From: Diphasiastrum complanatum
Lineage: Eukaryota > Streptophyta > Lycopodiopsida > Lycopodiales > Lycopodiaceae
Reading direction: 5' to 3'
Length of the DNA: 64,000 nucleotides
NCBI GenBank assembly: GCA_029204225.1
Contig: CM055093.1
Span: forward strand, 27,193,566 to 27,257,565
The notes beneath the pieces were generated by a model that saw nothing but the letters and a program-made list of their open reading frames with translations, was not told where the DNA came from and searched no databases. Each line of letters begins with the position of its first letter. Within the stretch, counting starts at the first letter, position 1. A program made the translations under genes and the position numbers. Below, in pieces: positions 1-11,144 of this stretch.

Positions 1-45
1 TCTGAATAAGACTTTATCAAATATAGCTGAGGTTGGGTGAGGCAG

Positions 46-630
46 ACCATCCGATGAAGAATTTATGGCATTTCAATCCCAGATGGGCTTCCCTCATCCA
101 TCATTAATGCATTTCACTGATGATTCCACTTCAGTACGTGGTCATTATATTGATCATCCTGATCTGGTTGCTGCTGATGATGAAGAATGTGTAGGTGTTA
201 AATATTCCTTGCATTTGAATGTTTTCAATCACTGAATGTGTTTTTGCTAACATATTTCCTATTGCAGGATGCTCTCATAATAGATGATTTTGTTGCGAGA
301 CGAGGTGGTTTCAGACAACACGCATCCTCGTTCCAGAGGGACAATGGACTGGGCCACTATCTTCGGCATTTCTTGAAGAATGAGATCTGTATTGCTCATT
401 CCAAGCTAAGCCCAGTCGGGGAGTGCCTTATAATGGCAGTTAAAGCTTTATCATTTTATCTAGGAGGACATAAATTTGTTAAGACAAATAAGATCATTTT
501 TGTCCAAAGATCTTATGTTTTAAACATTTTAGGCTTTACTGATGGGAATGTTCCTTTAAGGAGCTCCCATTATTCATTATATTCCACTTATATTGACCTT
601 AGGGCGGGCGATTTCCAAGGCTTTTTTTGA
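46..630 (+). pseudogene. Two-exon fragment of an unidentified gene
   Basis: Two coding blocks can be joined in phase. The first (about 46-190) reads RPSDEEFMAFQ and ends ADDEEC at a GT donor at 191. A 77-base AT-rich intron ends with TTGCAG at 262-267. The second block (268-627) starts DALIIDDFVARRGG, continues through HYLRHFLKNEICIAH and KALSFYLGGHKF, and stops at 628-630. The intact phase, good splice signals and 165-residue joint frame suggest a real coding origin. No upstream start is seen: a stop at 38-40 precedes the first block, so the gene is partial. I do not recognise the family. CACTA transposase remnants follow on the other strand, so it may belong to a transposon, but that is inference. 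Confidence 0.4.
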
Positions 631-659
631 GCGTTTCTTTGAAAGATAGTTTTTAAAAT

Positions 660-1250
660 GAGTCACACGAGGAGTGGAATGCTCGTTCCTTGGGTCTGGT
701 ATTTGGCCTTGGAATAAGCCTACCAAATTTGAACTTGGTTTTGGAACATTTATAGAGAGGGTTATAAATCCACTAGAAGGCCTCAGAACATACATCAGAA
801 TATTGAATCTAGTTTGAGGGATATACCGAGGCTGACCTTGGTATCAGCCTACCAAATTTGAACTTGTTTTTGAGACATTTATAGAGAGGGTTATAAAGAG
901 GGTCTAGGTGGCCGCAGACATTCCAGGAGATTCTACTAACCGAGCGTAATCCTGAGACTAATGAAAAAGGGCCCCTCGGTATAACCCACGGTATAAAACA
1001 GAATGTAAATGGATCTCACTTTTGGAATTTATTACCTATCAACACATTGAATTCCATTTTATATCAACTTTGGTTGCCATATGCACAAGTGAATAAAGAA
1101 ATTTCTGTGTCACAAAAAAATGATGATCACAAATTGTGTACTCACATGCATCGACTTCTTGTTTGATGTCAACTAGTCAATTAATAAAGTGTAATTGCAT
1201 CTGTGAGCAATATGATTAACATTACAATGAATTGAAATACATCGTATTGT
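660..1250. other. Non-coding spacer with a short duplicated segment
   Basis: No gene seen. A segment starting CCTACCAAATTTGAACTTG occurs at about 718 and again at about 848. Both copies continue with a shared stretch ending AGAGAGGGTTATAAA. It is a diverged tandem duplication with a period of about 130 bp. Confidence 0.4.
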
Positions 1251-1269
1251 CTCACTCATTTATTCGGTG

Positions 1270-3045
1270 GTTCATTGTTATCATTTGCCGCATCATGATG
1301 CTTTGATCTATCCAAAGCTTGGTGGAGTCAATGGCAAAATAACTACTCTCATCTATCCTGACAATAATTGCATTGGGACCACTGCAAATAACTTTGAACC
1401 ATTTGACATCAAATATGAAAAAGTTGAATTGCCTAAATCCAACTTCGAGGATGTCATTGATTGTCCCACAATAATCAAGTTGAGAAGAGAGTAAATTGGT
1501 GTCCGTCGTGCTTGCTCGACTCTCTTGGGTAAAATTTGCCATGACTCTCCAATTGTACATGTTTCTATTTTTGTCAATGCGCTCCGTACGAAAGTGTCAT
1601 CCATGCATCCACAATGGATTGTATTTTTTGTACTGAACAAAATGGAACTTAATGTGTTAAGGATACAACAAACATGTACAAAATTGCACGTATCAATAAA
1701 CATGTGAAGGTTGATCATCATAGCTTTCATGTAAATCGCACCCCCTTGCATATTCCTGCTCTCTCTATTACTTCCTGGTTGTTTGCCAAGGCTTCTCTAA
1801 GTGCATCACAGAGCCAATCAAGCGTCATGTCCTTGGGTAGAAGGGCAAGGTCAGGTGAGTAAGGTTGTCTTCTTTGCCCTCTCCTAAAAGTGGCTCGAGC
1901 GATTTGTCTATGAGCCTTGGCATTTTCGTATAGTGAAATCCACTTTTGTATTTCCTCACTATTAAGAATGCAAAACATCTTTACCTTCTCCTTGAAGGAC
2001 TCACTCATTCTCATGATCGATCCTTTTCCTTGAGGAACCCCCCCCAACAACACCCTCATCGTCCTTCTTATCCCAAAGACGAGGAATAGAAGGATCGTTA
2101 TGAGCAAGGAACTCCGTGATGTAAACCATGGACTCTTGCACTAGGCATCCTTCCGCCATGCTACCCTCAGGCCTTGTTCTTTGTCTTACGAAGCCCTTCA
2201 ATGTTTTCATAAATCGTTCCAAGAAAAACATTCAATAGCTATGGACCGTGCCTGAATTAAAAGAGATGAATTAATGTTAGTGAGAGAACATGGGAATTAC
2301 CACAATAACAATAGTCTAGGATGGAGTAAAAATAGGCAATTGACGCAAGTGGATAATGTACCTGCAATGGCCACCTCATCTATCAAATTCACGATGAGAT
2401 GCATTTGAATGGTGAGAATGGATGTGGGAAAGTGCTTCTCGAGCAAACATGCTGCCTCAATGGAGCTTTGTCTTGCCGCCTCAATGGATGCCAGCGGTAT
2501 CTCTTTGGATGAAATGCATCTTCATAAGAAAGAGAAACAACAATGACACACTTGTTAGTAAGATCATCATCTTGAATCACCCCAATAACAAATGATGTGA
2601 ATTGCAAGCGCATTCACCGTACCTCACCAAACCATTGATTTTGTAGATTGCACTCCTTAACTCCTCTGTCAAGAACCCTCTCAACACCAAGGGAAGCACA
2701 AACTGCACGCACAAAAAACAATTTGGTCATGATCATTGAGATACATATATGCGCAATGAGATCATCTTGAAATCACAAGACATGCTACAAAATGTAATCG
2801 ACAATGTTGATGTGAAAAAATAGTCAAAAAACATGCCATGCCAACCTATAAAAATTTATGCCAATCATGAGACTTTAGTCCACTTAGCTTTTTGTCCCTT
2901 GTGAAGGCATCCATGGGGCCTTTGGTAAGACAATCGAAGTCTTCACCGTTTGTGGCCATAATTCGGCCATCTTCCACTTCTTTTAGGTCATCTCGTGCAC
3001 CTTTTTTATCTTTCGACTCAGTCAAGTGCTCCCAAGTTGTGCTCC
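1270..3045 (-). pseudogene. CACTA (En/Spm) TNP2-type transposase, C-terminal part, decayed
   Basis: Reading leftwards from 3045, the minus strand encodes successive pieces of a plant CACTA transposase. First comes a block ending GLKSHDWHKFL (about 3043-2860). After a probable intron (about 2862-2712) follows LPLVLRGFLTEEL (about 2710). A block reading LLEKHFPTSILTIQMHL ends at a GT donor at 2361; the intron is 2361-2252. The next exon reads LERFMKTLKGFVRQRTRPEG and ends NDPSIPRLWDKKDDEG; these are DUF4218-like. Further on, TNLLSSQLDYCGTIND and FDVKWFKV (about 1490-1390) are DUF4216-like. A stop lies just before MFFLERFM, and the frame changes at a C7 run near 2045. The reading ends abruptly at the LTR of element J (3046), so it is truncated there. 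Known family role: cut-and-paste transposase; this copy is dead. Confidence 0.75.
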
Positions 3046-3700
3046 TGTTGGAGGGTTTGCGGATCCCGAGGCAAACCTAACTCTAGTTAATAAGTGAGAG
3101 GGATTTGGCACCCTGCGAGTGTAAGTCCAACCCGATGAGCACATAGTTATTTGACTAGTTACAAGTAAAGTCCTTTTTTGCGGGACTTATAATGTCACAA
3201 GGCCTAAATGTCAAGTTAGTGAATAAAGTTGGGTTTTCCTCCAATTTGGATGGTTGCCACTTTTTTTTAAATTTGAATAATTAGGGAGGCATAAATGGAC
3301 CAATAGGATTCAGAGGCCAGGGTCCTCCTCTCTACTATAAAAAGGGACCAACTCGAGTTCCTACACATGTTCCATCTTTTCTTCAATACAAGCTGATTGG
3401 TTCTCTTGTGAAGTGGATGTGGAATGTCCTTGCTCTTCTTCTTTCCTCCTCCATCTCTCGTGCTTTCTTTGGATTTATCAACTGTTGGATTTGTTAGTTG
3501 TTGGGATTTATCTTTATTATACTTTTTGTGAGAGAGAAGAGAGAGAGAGAGAGAAAAGTAAGTTTTTCCTTCACTGAAGTAGTGTTAGTGGATCGTAGTG
3601 TTAATGGTTAGCTTGCATTTAGGCATCTTGGTCTTGGCATGCTAGGGTTACCTTTGCATTATGGATGTGATTTGTGAGAGTCATGTCCAAAATCTTTCAA
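3046..3700 (+). repeat. Element J 5' LTR (right edge approximate)
   Basis: Starts TGTTGGAGGG. Contains a TATA box (TATAAAA at 3336-3342) and a GA-rich microsatellite near 3530-3560. The part alignable with the right copy ends near 3612; the rest up to the candidate primer site near 3703 is assigned by position only. A related but diverged LTR lies at 56519. Confidence 0.55.
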
Positions 3701-3714
3701 AAAATGAGTGGCGA

Positions 3715-4300
3715 CTGTATTTTTTGTTTTTAATTTTTCGCTTTTTTTCATTTCAATTTTTGCCCTATTTTCTATTCCCTATAATTCAATCTGAATAGGT
3801 AGAGCATTGGAAGGGCTTTCTTTCCATCTAATTTTTTTTTAATTTCGTTCAATATTGAGCAAGTTACAAATTTTTGTAAACTTGTCAAAAACCAGAAATT
3901 CAATTTTTTTAATTTTTCGTTTCTTTTTTATTCAAATTCCGTCCTATTTTCTATTCTTTGTGATTCAATCTGAATAAATAGATTGTAGAGCATTGATAGA
4001 GTTTTTTTTCCATTAATTTTTTTTTGAATTTCGTTCAGTATTGAGCAAGTTACAAATTTTTGAAGTTGGTCACAAAATTTTGTAAACTTATCAGAAACCA
4101 GAAACTTCCAGATTTTTGTATTTATTTTGCCCTATTTGATTTATTTTTCACCCTACCTTCTATTCTCTATAATTCCATCTGAATAACTAAAGTTGTAGAG
4201 CATTGAAAGAGCTTTCTGAAGATAAATTTTTTTCTTAGTTCATTAAGTATTGATGAAGTTACAAATTTTTGAAAATGTCAAAAAAAAATTTTTGTGACCT
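3715..4300 (+). repeat. Three diverged tandem units inside element J
   Basis: A unit of about 190 bp occurs three times, beginning near 3729, 3907 and 4110. Each carries TTTTCTATTC or a close variant, then TCAATCTGAATA, TAGAGCATTG and AGTTACAAATTTTTG in that order. The units are T-rich on the plus strand and differ by many indels. They fill most of the element's interior and encode nothing visible. Confidence 0.7.
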
Positions 4301-4527
4301 TGCCATTAGCTTCAACAATGTCATTGCTAGCAAGTGCACCTATTTATAAGGATCAACATCAACAAGCATTATGTTGGGATATTTTTTCGGATGGTGTCGA
4401 CTACCCATTTGGCAATGAACAAGGTTATCATGACTGGCCACCGGACCCATATGGCTATTTTTGAAAATTTGCATTCAAGCTTCGAGGCAGGTGTCATGGG
4501 ACCGCCACCAGTTTTGGTGGGGGATAC

Positions 4528-5072
4528 TGTTGGAGGGTTTGCGGATCCCGAGGCAATCCTAACCCTAGTTAATAAGTGAGAGGGATTTGGCACCCTGCGT
4601 GTGTAAGTCCAACCTGATGATCACATAGTTATTTGATTAGTTACAAGTCAATCAAAGGACTTTAGGCCTTTTTTGTCGGACTTTTAATGTCGTAGGGCCT
4701 AAATGTCAAGTTAGTGAATAAAGTTGGGTTTCCCTCCAATTTGGCACTCTTTTTTAAATTTCAATAATTAGGGAGGCATAAATGGACCAATAGGATTCAG
4801 AGGCCAAGGTCCCCTCTACTATAAAAAGGGACCAACTCGAGTTCCTACACACGTTCCATCTTTTCTTCAATACAAGCTGATTGATTTCCTTGTGAAGTGG
4901 ATGTGGAATGTCCTTGCTCTTCTTTTTTTCTCCTCCATCTCTCATGTTTTATTGTGTTTGCTAATTGTTGGATCTGATTGTTATTGAGATTGCATGTTAT
5001 TATACTTTCTATGAGGGAGAAAGGGAGAGGGAGAGAAAGAGTAAGCTATCTTGTTGTGGATGTAGTATTAAT
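4528..5072 (+). repeat. Element J 3' LTR, truncated on the right
   Basis: Direct repeat of 3046 onward. TATA box at about 4820. Similarity is lost after GTATTAATG at about 5072, where a CACTA-type coding exon begins within 20 bases. The missing end explains why no target-site duplication can be matched. Confidence 0.6.
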
Positions 5073-5090
5073 GCCCTGTCCCATCCCAGG

Positions 5091-5612
5091 ACATGGAATT
5101 CGCACGAAAATGGATGAGGAGCTGCGTGGGAGCTGTGATGAGCCACCGCAAATCGGAAATCCGAGATGCAGTGAAAGCCGAGAGAGACTGGCCTTCCTAT
5201 GTGGAGAGAGAGGACTGGAAGCATGCGAAGAAAGAGTATCGAGATGATCCAGGATGCTTCAGACAGTAGCCAGAGGCAACCAGAGTCCGACTAGAGACCA
5301 CAGGGCCTTCTCACTTGGGCAGTGGCGACGAAGGATATTTTCGAGCCCACTTTGTAAGTCTACCCTATATCCATTTGTGATATCTGACTATTGATTGTTT
5401 TTTTTTTTTTGCTCATGGGAGTTTTTTGCAAGACACGTTGGAATAAAATGCCATCTTTATATGATCGGAATTTGGAATGTTTGTGCAGTGATCCACCGTG
5501 GGGCGTTCTCCTACACATGATGAGTACATGCATGCGTATTCCCACGGTACGCAGACACTACTCGAGTTATTGGAGAGGCAGAGTGTGCGTACAAATTGGG
5601 ATGCAGCTCCTC
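5091..5612 (+). pseudogene. CACTA-associated gene, copy 1 (PTTA/transposase_24-like), decayed
   Basis: A 3' splice site (CATCCCAG, ending 5090) is followed by an open exon reading MEFARKWMRSCVGAVMSH and EDWKHAKKEYRDDPGC, one TAG, then SHLGSGDEGYFRAHF up to a GT donor at about 5355. A second exon (acceptor TTTGTGCAG, about 5490) reads GRSPTHDEYMHAYS and LLELLERQSVRTNWD and ends at GT near 5613. The same two-exon design with close wording recurs at 6250-6612 and partly at 24400-24541, so this is a repeated gene family. The conserved GSGG/GSGD segment after a basic helix resembles the Ptta/En/Spm second protein of plant CACTA elements. Assignment is from motif resemblance only. Confidence 0.5.
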
Positions 5613-5699
5613 AGGTATAAAATGAAATCCATTTTATGTTTTTTAAACTTGCTATTCTCTCTGACTCCCATAAGATTGTTCGGAAGACTAATTCAAGTG

Positions 5700-6805
5700 A
5701 AGAAATGTGGATGGCACGTCACTCCTGCATCTGTCGAACCTGATTATCCTGACACATCCACATTCTATCCTCACATTCTTTTTTCTTCAGTACCCACATC
5801 CCCTATGGGGTCTCCATGGCACCGTGATCCCTCTTGCCAGGCCACTCCACCCATTTTTTTTTCCCATTCAAACCCCTGTTGGTTACACTCCCACCCAAAC
5901 TCCTCCCCAACCTTCTCCTCTTTATATAGTGATCGTCTTCAAACTCCTCCCCGAATCATTCCCATTGTAGTCAACTCTCCCACTCCTCTTGACACTCCCT
6001 TTGCCAGCTCTCTGTCAGTTGACGTCCGTCAGCTGACATCTTGCCATCCTATGACATAGATGCGGAGAAGCACATTGTGGAGGATGAATGCGGTGGTTGC
6101 GTCATCACTCGCATGAGGCAACTCAGGCATGTCCTCTGGACATTTTCAAGGACTGGCACAAACAAAGTGATGAGACAAAGAATTATGTCATTGACCAGTT
6201 GTATAGGCAAATCTAGGCCATACAACATGCACAAGGACGATTGAAAGTTTGCAAAGAAAGAATTTCGAGAAGATCTAGATCATTTGAAGCAACAAAGAGA
6301 GGCAACTAAGAAGCGAATGGAGACGGTAGGGCCCTTGCACCTGGGCAGTGGTGGCCAAGGTTCTTTTCATGCCCATTTCGTAAGTCTCCCCACTTATAAG
6401 TTGAACTTGTTTTGGTCATAATTCATATTTTATTTGTGGATTTGTTTAAATTAAATTACAATTTCCAATTTTTTGGTTCATGCATAAATATGTCGTAAAG
6501 CGGTCTCCCACAAAAGAGGAGTACAAGTATGCATATTCCAACAACTTGCAATCGTTACTCGAATTATTGGAGAGACAAGGAGTGAGAATTGACTGGGATG
6601 GATATTCTGAGGTATGTATTATGGTTTCAACATATATTTTGACTTCACTATATTTATTCGGTCGGACACTCTAACAACATCATTTAGAAAATTTACACAT
6701 CTTCGTTGCACACAGATATCGCAGTCCCAGTCTCATGCATCACAATCACATGAGTCTGATGACCATGGCCAGGATGGGGATGATTCAGCTGGATCTAATA
6801 ATTAG
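5700..6805 (+). pseudogene. CACTA-associated gene, copy 2 (PTTA/transposase_24-like)
   Basis: A Pro/Ser-rich segment (about 5760-6040; for example SPTFSSLYSDRLQTPPR) is followed by a disrupted region with LDIFKDWHKQSDETKNY (about 6130-6200). Next come KKEFREDLDHLKQQREATKK and LHLGSGGQGSFHAHF, ending at a GTAAGT donor at about 6380. Exon 2 (about 6505-6612) reads RSPTKEEYKYAYS and LLELLERQGVRIDWDGYSE and ends at GTATGT. Exon 3 (about 6717-6805) encodes a Ser/His/Asp-rich acidic tail, SQSHESDDHGQDGDD, and a stop at 6803-6805. Splice phases agree across exons. Frame breaks and stops in the 5' part mean it is probably a pseudogene. It is the most complete of four related copies in the window. Confidence 0.5.
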
Positions 6806-6939
6806 GCATTTTATTTTGATATATATTTGTGATTTGAACATTTATGTATCAATATATATATAATTTGTTTAAGTTAAGTCCTCCACATGGCTCCTCAATT
6901 GTATGTAGTCTAGTTTTAGAATAGAATGGAGCCATTTGA
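6806..6939. other. AT-rich spacer
   Basis: Downstream of the stop of the CACTA-associated copy 2. AT-rich with TATATATA runs; nothing recognisable as a gene. Confidence 0.3.
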
Positions 6940-7100
6940 CAAGGTTATAACGATGTCCATGGGAGAATCTTGGCCACCACTCCCAAGGTGTGAATGTCTC
7001 CTAAAGTCTGTAGCTTTTTAGTGGCCTCTCGTTGTTGTTTGACACACTCTGGATTTTCAGGGAATCTTTTCTTCACAAATGTCAAGTCTTCCTTGTGCCT
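6940..7100 (-). pseudogene. CACTA-associated gene, copy 3 fragment, inverted
   Basis: On the minus strand, about 7090-6945 reads CVKQQREATKKLQTLGDIH and then, after a one-base shift, LGSGGQDSPMD. This parallels the KQQREATKK and LGSGGQGS segments of copy 2 on the plus strand. The stretch at about 7105-7170 (plus) also resembles the exon 2/intron junction of copy 2 (6594-6660). It is a small rearranged fragment. Confidence 0.45.
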
Positions 7101-7181
7101 TGATTCGGATGGATATTCCAGATCAGAGGTATATATGGCTTCAAGATATACTTTAACTTTACTACATTCCTACAATACCTA

Positions 7182-7465
7182 CATATAGTGGTAGGACAAT
7201 TCTTGTTCAGATGCTCCCCCTGGCAAAATCAACAAACAAATTTGGTGGTTGTAGATAACCTTTGGTTGACTAGGGTCAGCTGGCATTTAAATTTTCCTAT
7301 TTCTATAGCCAGGGCTAGTACCCTCTCGTTCATACTTAGGACACAGTTTTGTAATTTTTTGACTAGCTCTCTTGCTTCGTCACTAAGATCTCTAGGAGGT
7401 TCCAATAAAGCTTCTTGTTTCCGTAATAATCCCCATAACCAAGAGGAAAATCTAACAGTTTTCAT
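7182..7465 (-). pseudogene. Small ORF with a broken zinc-knuckle-like tail
   Basis: A 78-codon minus-strand frame reads SDEARELVKKLQNCVLSMN and LALAIEIGKFKCQLTLVNQ and ends FVC then stop. Reading past the stop gives FCQGEHLNKNC, which with the preceding Cys has C-x2-C-x3-H-x4-C spacing, close to but not exactly the retroviral-type C-x2-C-x4-H-x4-C knuckle. It may be a Gag remnant. The 5' end of the frame lies within the 1.4-kb tandem duplication that follows. Confidence 0.25.
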
Positions 7466-10215
7466 ATAAAGGATGTCATCTAGCTCAACTACTTGGACTT
7501 GGGATATGTAACAATGTTGGATGAGGTGGTTGAGGACAATCTACTCCTGACAGTGACGAGGTTGTAAAATGTATATTCTATTTGTGGGCTAAGCACACAT
7601 CACTATGTGATGCTAACCACTGTCATATCATATGGTTTATAGCCAAAGGACAAAGAGCAATATTTTGAGTGAACGTCAATGGTTGGGTCTCTTGACTGAT
7701 GCACTAGGATTGACATATACCTGGCAGGGTTCTCAATACTTGATGGTGATAAACGAAGATACATGCACTTGTGTTGGTGTCTGACGGGTCGGATGATGCT
7801 CAACAATGATGAATGTGGGTTTCATAGATCATCTTCTTCAGGATGGTGAAAACGGATAACTACTCAATTGATAATGTAGACAACAACATGGACAACTACT
7901 TTCCAAGCAATATTTTGCACAAGTTCTGCACCCCCGGCAGATGCACCAATGTTGGCGTCTGACGAGTCAGATAACACTCAACAATGGCAAACCTAGGTTT
8001 TGTAGATCGATTCATCAAAACGGTGAAACTACATAAGCTCACTTCAAGCAGCAATCAGTCAACAACTAATGTAGACAAAAAGATGGACAAGTACATTCCA
8101 AGTGATATTTTTATCATGGATTCTTCATTCCTGACCAATGCACCAATGTTGGAGTCTAACGAGTCAGATAGCGCTCAACAATGGCAAAATTATATTGGAT
8201 TCATGGCTAAAGGAACAACTTCATCAACATAGTGTGAATAATAACAGTCTTAAGATTGGCTTGAAAGGACAAATATCATAATGACCCAAGTGACTAAATT
8301 TCAACACGACATTTCGTAGGTCAATGGTAGGGCTAATGGTACTTTGAAACAATGTTCTCTTAATGAATTTTGAAAGTCACAAGGGTGTACTCAGATCAAC
8401 TTCATCAGAACAGTGAGAATGGATAAGCACTTTACAATAAATAAACAAGCAACAGAGAATGTATGGATAACTACCTTCCGAACAATTATTTCTTCACAGG
8501 TCAGTGTTGGGCAGATTTTCCGTCGAGGGACTGGTCCCATCGGAAGATCCCCAGTGGGGGAAGGGCCCACACTGCCCTTATGCGAGTGATCAAAGTAACG
8601 CCATTTACAATCCCGGAGGCCGTCCCAATCACCCCGTACTCTCGAATCAATGAGAGTTTTCTAGGCTCTCAGAGGTATGACCGATTGGGAGATGAAATGA
8701 TTATCGAGTTACGATGGTGTTTTTGTCACTTCTAATCTCTTAGAAATTGGTATGCTAACTCTCTTCTATCCTTGGGGTAGTCGAGTCAAAGTGGTGGACA
8801 ATAGTACCCATACAAGATAAAGCTTCTTGTTTCCGTAATAATCCCCATAACCAAGAGGAAAATTTAACAGTTTTCATATAAAGGGTGTCATCTAGCTCAA
8901 CTACTTGGACTTGGGATATGTAACAATGTTGGATGAGGTGGTTGAGGACAATCTACTCCTGGCAGTGACGAGGTTGTAAAATGTATACTCTATTTGTGGG
9001 CTTAGGACACATCACTGTGTGATGCTAACCACTGTCGTATCATATGGTTTATAGCCAAAGGACAAAGAGCAATATTTTGAGTGAATGTCAATGGTTGGGT
9101 CTCTTGACTGATGCACTAGGATTGACATATACCTGGCAGGGTTCTCAATACTTGATGGTGATAAACAAAGATACATGCACTTGTGTTGGCGTCTGACGAG
9201 TCGGATGATGCTCAACAATGATGAACGTGGGTTTCATAGATCATCTTCTTCAAAATGGTGAAAACGGATAACTACTCAATTGATAATGTAGACAACAACA
9301 ATGACAACTACTTTCCAAGCAATATTTTGCACAAGTTCTGTAGTCCCGGCAGACGCACCAATGTTGGCGTCTGACGAGTTAGATAGCACTCAACAATGGT
9401 GAACCTAGGTTTTGTAGATCGATTTCATTAGAACGCTGAAGCTACATAAGCTCACTTCAAGCAGCAATAAGTCAACACTAATGTAGACAAAAAGATGGAC
9501 GAGTACATTCCAAGTGATATTTTTTTCATGGATTCTTCATTCCCGACAGATGCACCAATGTTGGAGTCTAACAGGTCAGATAGCACTCAACAATGGCGAA
9601 ATTTTATTGGATTCATGGCTAATGGAACAACTTCATCAACATAGTGTGAATAATAACAGTCTTAAGATTGGCTTGAAAGGTCAAATATCATAATGACCCA
9701 ACTGACTAAATTTTAACATGACATTTCGTAGGTCAATGGTAGGGCTAATGGTACTTCAAAAAAATGTTCTCTTAATGAATTTTGAAAGTCACAAGGGTGT
9801 ACTCAGATCAACTTCATCAGAACAGTGAGAATGGATAAGCACTTTTCAATAAATAAACAAGCAACAAGCAATGTATGGATAACTATCTTCCGAACAATAT
9901 TTTCTTCACAGTTCAATGTTGGGTGGATTTTCCGTCGAGGGACTGGTCCCATCAGAAGATCCCCAGTGGGGGAAGGGCCCACACTGCCCTTACGCGAGTG
10001 ATTAGGGTAACGCCATTTCCAATCCTGGGGGCCGTCCCAATCACCCCGTACTAGTTTTCTAGGCTCTCAAAGGTATGACCGATTGGGAAATGAACTAATT
10101 ATCAAGTTACGATGGTGTTTTTGTCACTTCTAATCTCTCAGAAATTGGTATGCTAACTCTCTTCTATCCTTGGGGTAGTCGAGTCAAAGTGGTGGACAAT
10201 AGTACCCATAAAAGA
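7407..10215. repeat. Tandem duplication of a 1.4-kb segment
   Basis: Unit 1 is about 7407-8815 and unit 2 about 8816-10215. Both start AAAGCTTCTTGTTTCCG and end at GTGGACAATAGTACCCATA. Differences are scattered single bases plus a few short indels, so the event is not recent but well preserved. Within each unit a segment with CACCAATGTTGG, TCTGACGAGTC and ACTCAACAATGG recurs about three times at roughly 190-bp spacing (7770, 7950, 8140 in unit 1; 9185, 9357, 9553 in unit 2). No convincing gene is present; the longest frames are repeated in both units and have no recognisable motif. Confidence 0.8.
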
Positions 10216-11139
10216 TCTATGCGATAGTAAATACGGATTCGGAACTGTCGTACTTCTCTAACTATTTCAGTGGCTACATCTCCCGTGTTCATGCTCTCAT
10301 GCTGTGTGTCGAGGGTAACAGACCTTATGGCCGTCCATCCTTCTACGCGTAGGACTAGGCAATATCTAAGCGATGCCGCCATTCATATTATCTAACCTAG
10401 AATGAGAATGAAGATTTCTATATATCAAAATAACAAGTAGTAGGTTGAAACAATGCTTGATAAACATTTTCTCCCAGTACTTGATAGATCTAAATGTGGC
10501 ATATGAATATAAATCACCTCTTAGTTTAAAAAGTATGAACATACGAATGTATCTATTAGACAGATTTGTCTTTTCAACTTGTTAACATTCAATGAACTCA
10601 AAGAATTGCACGCTTCTACATATCTACATATTTATGAATTTCAAATTCATTAGCTTTCACTTATTATCTTATGTAAAAATCTAGGCAAATGAAGAATAAT
10701 GTTTGACGAATAATGCTCCTAACATTTGACATATTTAATGACACAAACCAAATACAATCAAGATGCATGGTTTATACATCTCTACATATCAACAAAAACT
10801 AAATCTTCACATTTGACTTATTGTCTTTTGCAAACATTTGGGTAGAGGATGGTTGAAACTATACTTGATGAACAATTACTTCATGTGCAACATCTAGGAC
10901 ATGTGTGGTTGGGTGGTTAGAACGTTCTAAAGATTTGGAGACATGGATTGAATCACAAGACATTGATGAACTAATTATATCATACAAGGGGGTCGCATTT
11001 TCAAAAAACACTTTAAAGAGTTTACCTCTTGTACTCTTGATTTCTCTGTGTGCACTCCATTGGCCCAAATATGATCATTGACAATCCTCCTTGTCGGAAT
11101 CCTAATAAGGCCTTTGCATTGTGTGCATGTACATGGTAT
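10216..11139. other. AT-rich spacer, no gene seen
   Basis: Short frames only; a 72-codon minus-strand frame at 10164-10382 and a 69-codon one at 10859-11068 have no recognised motif. The right edge is the CCTCT target site of copia element B. Confidence 0.4.
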
Positions 11140-11144
11140 CCTCT

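Larger units (their letters stand above)
3046..5072 (+). mobile_element. Element J: short, coding-poor LTR retroelement
   Basis: Two direct repeats starting TGTTGGAGGGTTTGCGG flank about 0.8-0.9 kb with no ORF of retroviral type. The right copy is preceded by a G-rich stretch (GGTGGGGGATAC, about 4516-4527) that looks like a polypurine tract. After the left copy, GAGTGGCGACTG (about 3703) resembles the TGGCGACT-type primer-binding site that follows the 5' LTR of many plant Ty3/gypsy elements. It sits directly at the broken end of the CACTA transposase (3045) and beside a second CACTA-type exon (from 5090). No target duplication was found; the right LTR seems cut short. Most likely a non-autonomous (LARD/TRIM-like) gypsy-type element; a chance repeat is much less likely. 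Confidence 0.6.

Noticed and set aside
9012-9218. Small conserved ORF, present also at 7603-7806
   Set aside because: Its repetition follows from the 1.4-kb tandem duplication; no start context or motif supports a gene.
11131-11141. CATGGTATCC upstream of element B as a primer-binding site
   Set aside because: It lacks the CAGAGC part and no LTR end precedes it; it is simply the flank of the CCTCT target site.
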